Source: an uncultured bacterium
GTDB taxonomy: Bacteria; Bacillota; Clostridia; Oscillospirales; Oscillospiraceae
Direction: 5' to 3'
Length of the DNA stretch: 14,619 bases
Assembly: GCA_905214155.1 (NCBI GenBank)
Contig: CAJMLC010000031.1
Location: forward strand, 1 to 14,619
The position numbers and the translations under genes are program-made. Positions 12,146-14,619 of the stretch are shown here, one piece after another. The notes beneath the pieces are model-generated. The model had not been told where the DNA came from. It was given only the letters and a program-made list of their open reading frames with translations, and ran no database searches. The first letter of the stretch is position 1. Every line of letters starts with the position of its first letter.

Positions 12146-13167
12146 TCCAGTCGCTTCGGATGCAGCCGAATCGGAAACTGTATTTTCAGGAACTGCCCAT
12201 GCCGCCCGCGCCGGGGCCGGAGGAGGTTCAGATCCGCATGGCCTTCGCGTCGATCTGCGGCTATGATATGATGATGCTGCGCGGGTCGGCGGCATATCCC
12301 TTGAATGGATACCTCGGCCATGAGGGCTCCGGCATTATCACAGCCGTGGGCGAGCATGTCCGCGCGCTCCGCCCAGGTGACCGCGTGACGATCAATCCCT
12401 ATACGCCATGCGGACTCTGTGATGCCTGCCGCAGCAACCGCTCGGAATACTGCACGAACCCCGGCATCGGATATTCCAATCTGATGACGGAATATCTCAA
12501 CATCCGCCAGCAGCAGGTCTTTCGCCTGCCGGAGCAAGTGAGTCTCCGCGCGGGGAGCTTAATTGAGCCGCTGATGATGGCAATGCACGCGGTGTCCAAG
12601 GCAAAACTCGGCTACGGCCGGCGTGTGATCCTGCTGGGCTGCGGCGCGATGGGGCAGATCATCCTCAAGCTCGTGCGGCAGCACCCGGTCAGGCAGATCG
12701 TCGTGGTAGAGCCGGTCGCGGAAAAGCGGGCCGCGGCGCTGCGTTTCGGCGCGGATGTTGTGATCGACCCGAACACGCAGAGTGTCATGACGGAGGCGCT
12801 GCGGCTCACCGGCGGCATCGGCTACGACGCGGTGATTGAGGTCAGCGGCGACCGGAAATCGGCAGAGCTCTGCGTCAACCTTGTCGCGCGCGGCGGCTCG
12901 GTCGTGTTTTTCGGCCTCTACGGCATGGACTATAATCTGGAGCTGAACCTCTTCACGCTCTACTGGAAGGACGCTACGCTTTCCGCGGTCTGCGTGCCGA
13001 GCGGCCAGTTCCCGGCGGCGATCGCCATGGCAAAGCAGCTGAAGCTGGAGGAGGTCATCTCCTGCGAGCTTCCGTTTTCCAAGGGGATCGAGGCCTTCCG
13101 GGAGAAATCGAGCGGCCGTGAGGCCAAAGTCATGCTGTGCTTTGAACAGGAGAAACACAAATGCTGA
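12142..13167 (+). CDS. zinc-dependent medium-chain alcohol/polyol dehydrogenase
   Basis: A 341-aa enzyme of the threonine/sorbitol dehydrogenase branch of the MDR superfamily, which oxidises a secondary alcohol with NAD(P). Catalytic-zinc ligands are visible as Cys39 (SICGYD), His60-Glu61 (GHEGSG) and Glu142 (IEPLMMAMHAV). Structural-zinc cysteines are Cys90, Cys93, Cys96 and Cys104 (CGLCDACRSNRSEYC). The Rossmann motif is GCGAMG (166-171) with acidic Glu190 at the end of the next strand, which favours NAD over NADP. AAGGAGG at 12128-12134 and an ATGA overlap with the araC stop indicate coupling. The exact substrate is not shown; a sugar alcohol or sugar acid is likely from the neighbouring isomerase. 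Confidence 0.92.
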   Translation: MIQSLRMQPNRKLYFQELPMPPAPGPEEVQIRMAFASICGYDMMMLRGSAAYPLNGYLGHEGSGIITAVGEHVRALRPGDRVTINPYTPCGLCDACRSNRSEYCTNPGIGYSNLMTEYLNIRQQQVFRLPEQVSLRAGSLIEPLMMAMHAVSKAKLGYGRRVILLGCGAMGQIILKLVRQHPVRQIVVVEPVAEKRAAALRFGADVVIDPNTQSVMTEALRLTGGIGYDAVIEVSGDRKSAELCVNLVARGGSVVFFGLYGMDYNLELNLFTLYWKDATLSAVCVPSGQFPAAIAMAKQLKLEEVISCELPFSKGIEAFREKSSGREAKVMLCFEQEKHKC

Positions 13168-14009
13168 CACTTGCACCATTTACCTTTTGCGCCAACAATG
13201 TGCCCGGGCCGGATCCGGTCCGGGCGATGGATATGGCGCACCGCTGCGGCTTCCGCACGATCGAGCTGTCCGCCATCGACGGGATCAGCGAGCAGATCGT
13301 GGCGGAGCGCGTTTGCCCGCGCTACGTCTCGGAGATCGCACGGGAACTGGACAAGCACGGCCTGCGCTGCACGGCCGTTTCGGCCCACTGCGATATGACG
13401 GACGAGGCGCAGTTTGCGCGGCTGCTGAAAAAGATCAAGTTTGCCGGCGAGATCGGCGCGAAAACGGTCAATACGCGCTGCGGCCCGAAAGCACGATATA
13501 CCGTATTTCTGGACCATGTCCGCCGGGCGGCGGAGCTGGCGGAGCGCTATGGGATGCGGCTGGGGCTGGAATCTTACGGCGACATTGCGGGACCGGCGCG
13601 GGAATGCGGGCCGGTGTTCGCGGAATTGAAAGCGCTTCCGAATGTGGAATATACGTATGATCCCGGAAATACATATCGCTATTGCCGCGGGCAGATCCGG
13701 CTGGACGAGGATCTGCAGAATGCGTCTGTTCCGGTCACATATCTGCACATGAAGGACGGGAGCATCCATGACGGCTTCATCTGGAACGAGCCGATCGGTC
13801 AGGGTGTCTTTCCGTATCCGGCGATGTTTGCCGCGCTGGAACAGCAGACCGAAACGCTTCCCTGCGCGCTGGAAATGCCGATGAGCTTCTGCGTCAGGGT
13901 GGAGGATCTGTCCTTCCGGTTTTTGGAGCCGGCGGAGGAGACGATCTATACGCAGATCATGCAGTCGGTCGAATATGTCGGGCGGCTGGTGAAGATCTGC
14001 TATGAATGA
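13161..14009 (+). CDS. TIM-barrel sugar (phosphate) isomerase/epimerase
   Basis: A 282-aa protein of the xylose-isomerase-like/AP-endonuclease-2 family (IolE/IolI/tagatose 3-epimerase type). Metal-ligand positions typical of the fold are visible: Glu in LGLESYGD, Asp in YTYDPGN, His in YLHMKDG and the final Glu in CALEMPM. Such enzymes move a keto group or invert a carbon in free or phosphorylated sugars. The ATG at 13161 is set by AGGAG at 13148-13152, 8 nt upstream, and overlaps the dehydrogenase by 7 bp, so the two probably act in one pathway. The terminator at 14065-14098 closes the unit. The substrate is unknown. Confidence 0.88.
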   Translation: MLTLAPFTFCANNVPGPDPVRAMDMAHRCGFRTIELSAIDGISEQIVAERVCPRYVSEIARELDKHGLRCTAVSAHCDMTDEAQFARLLKKIKFAGEIGAKTVNTRCGPKARYTVFLDHVRRAAELAERYGMRLGLESYGDIAGPARECGPVFAELKALPNVEYTYDPGNTYRYCRGQIRLDEDLQNASVPVTYLHMKDGSIHDGFIWNEPIGQGVFPYPAMFAALEQQTETLPCALEMPMSFCVRVEDLSFRFLEPAEETIYTQIMQSVEYVGRLVKICYE

Positions 14010-14064
14010 GGCGACAAGCCGGCTGTGCAATGTGGGCAGACAATTTTTGCAATAGATGGTCGCG

Positions 14065-14098
14065 GCCGGGGCGGATGTAAGATCCGTTCCGGCGCCTT
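14065..14098 (+). terminator. intrinsic terminator after the dehydrogenase/isomerase unit
   Basis: A 12-bp stem with two G-U pairs (14065-14076 with 14082-14093, loop GTAAG) begins 56 nt after the isomerase stop and is followed by GCCTTTCTAC. The T-run is poor, so efficiency may be moderate. Confidence 0.65.
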
Positions 14099-14103
14099 TC
14101 TAC

Positions 14104-14132
14104 TTGCAGATTTCCGCAAGATCCTGTATAAT
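14104..14132 (+). promoter_or_regulatory. promoter of the ECF sigma-factor gene
   Basis: TTGCAG (14104-14109), a 17-nt spacer and a perfect TATAAT (14127-14132), about 30 nt before the sigma-factor start. It looks like a housekeeping promoter, so no ECF-type autoregulatory promoter is evident. Confidence 0.82.
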
Positions 14133-14162
14133 TAAGGAAAAACAGTGAAGGGAGGCGGCGGA

Positions 14163-14619
14163 ATGACCGCAGACGAGGCCTTATACCGCCGCTATCTGGA
14201 CGGCGACGACGATGGGCTGGACGCTCTGATGAAAAAATACGGTGATTCTCTGACGCTGTATATCGACGGCTACCTGCACGACGCCCACGAGGCCGAGGAG
14301 CTGATGCTGGACGTCTTTGCCTATCTGTTCACGAAAAAGCCGCGCATCCGGGACGGCGGCTTTAAGGCATACCTCTATAAAGCGGCGCGGCATACGGCGC
14401 TGCGCCGCAAGAGCAAACGTATGCTCCTGTTCAGTCTGGACGGGCTGGCGAATGAGCCGGACGGGCAGCTGCTGGCGGAAGAGGTCGTCCGGACGGCGGA
14501 ACGGAATCGCATCCTGCATTTCTGCATGGATGAAATGAACCCGGACTATCGTGAGGTCCTCTACCTCACCTATTTTGAGGATATGAGCTACGCGCAGGCG
14601 GCGGAGGTCACGGGAAAAA
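14163..14619 (+). CDS. ECF-type sigma-70 family sigma factor (3' end outside window)
   Basis: The first 152 codons of a small sigma factor that has only regions 2 and 4. Region 2 is about residues 5-55 (ALYRRYLDGDDDGLDALMKK then YGDSLTLYIDGYLHDAHEAE and ELMLDVFAYLF). The start of region 4 is about 118-152 (ILHFCMDEMNPDYREVLYLT then YFEDMSYAQAAEVTGK), including the first helix of its helix-turn-helix. GGGAGG at 14150-14155 supports the ATG. It would direct RNA polymerase to a small regulon, often envelope stress. Whether an anti-sigma factor follows cannot be seen. Confidence 0.9.
   Translation, partial: MTADEALYRRYLDGDDDGLDALMKKYGDSLTLYIDGYLHDAHEAEELMLDVFAYLFTKKPRIRDGGFKAYLYKAARHTALRRKSKRMLLFSLDGLANEPDGQLLAEEVVRTAERNRILHFCMDEMNPDYREVLYLTYFEDMSYAQAAEVTGK

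Noticed and set aside
1..14619. CRISPR arrays, tRNA/rRNA genes, insertion sequences, phage or defence genes
   Set aside because: No regularly spaced repeats, transposase or integrase motifs, cloverleaf with the usual T-arm sequence, or defence-family domains were found on either strand.

Overview
The window reads as chromosome of a GC-rich Gram-positive anaerobe of the Bacillota, probably class Clostridia and possibly an Oscillospiraceae-like gut commensal. The support is strong AGGAGG-type ribosome binding sites, consensus sigma-A promoters with 17-nt spacers, a TPP riboswitch with an intrinsic terminator, an S-layer-homology (SLH) surface protein, ThiW/CytX-type vitamin salvage, and YesN-like AraC regulation. 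The genus cannot be fixed from the sequence alone.

Layout. (1) 1-1573, minus strand: the start of the rpsJ (ribosomal protein S10) operon, with a promoter and a roughly 270-nt structured leader holding an attenuator-like terminator; upstream of it is galM (aldose 1-epimerase) with its own promoter and terminator. (2) 1674-6304, plus strand: a thiamin-precursor salvage operon, thiW-thiM-thiE-thiD-cytX, behind a consensus promoter, an unexplained 5' three-way-junction RNA, a TPP riboswitch with terminator, and a partial second copy of the TPP aptamer. (3) 6332-9167, plus: a TetR-family regulator translationally coupled to a secreted SLH-anchored Ig-like/MBG-domain protein, ending in a strong terminator. 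(4) 9252-10972, minus: a split transketolase, with the C-terminal subunit intact and the N-terminal subunit missing its 5' end. (5) 11018-14009, plus: an AraC regulator (5'-truncated at the same breakpoint), a zinc-dependent medium-chain dehydrogenase and a TIM-barrel sugar isomerase/epimerase, in overlapping order. (6) 14104-14619, plus: promoter and the first 152 codons of an ECF-type sigma factor cut by the window end.

How the genes work together. CytX and ThiW should import the pyrimidine (HMP) and thiazole precursors, ThiD and ThiM phosphorylate them, and ThiE joins them to thiamin phosphate. No ThiC, ThiG or ThiL is present here, so the operon is built for salvage. TPP, the pathway's end product, would shut off the operon through the riboswitch and is also the cofactor of the nearby transketolase. 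The AraC/dehydrogenase/isomerase set with the divergent transketolase looks like a sugar or polyol catabolic island whose shared divergent control region has been deleted or mis-joined.

The points most worth a second look are the composite thi leader (5' three-way junction, a 9-bp antiterminator candidate, and a decayed second aptamer), the head-to-head truncation near 10972-10990, and the attenuator in the rpsJ leader. I did not find a new defence or mobile system, CRISPR array, tRNA, rRNA or insertion sequence.
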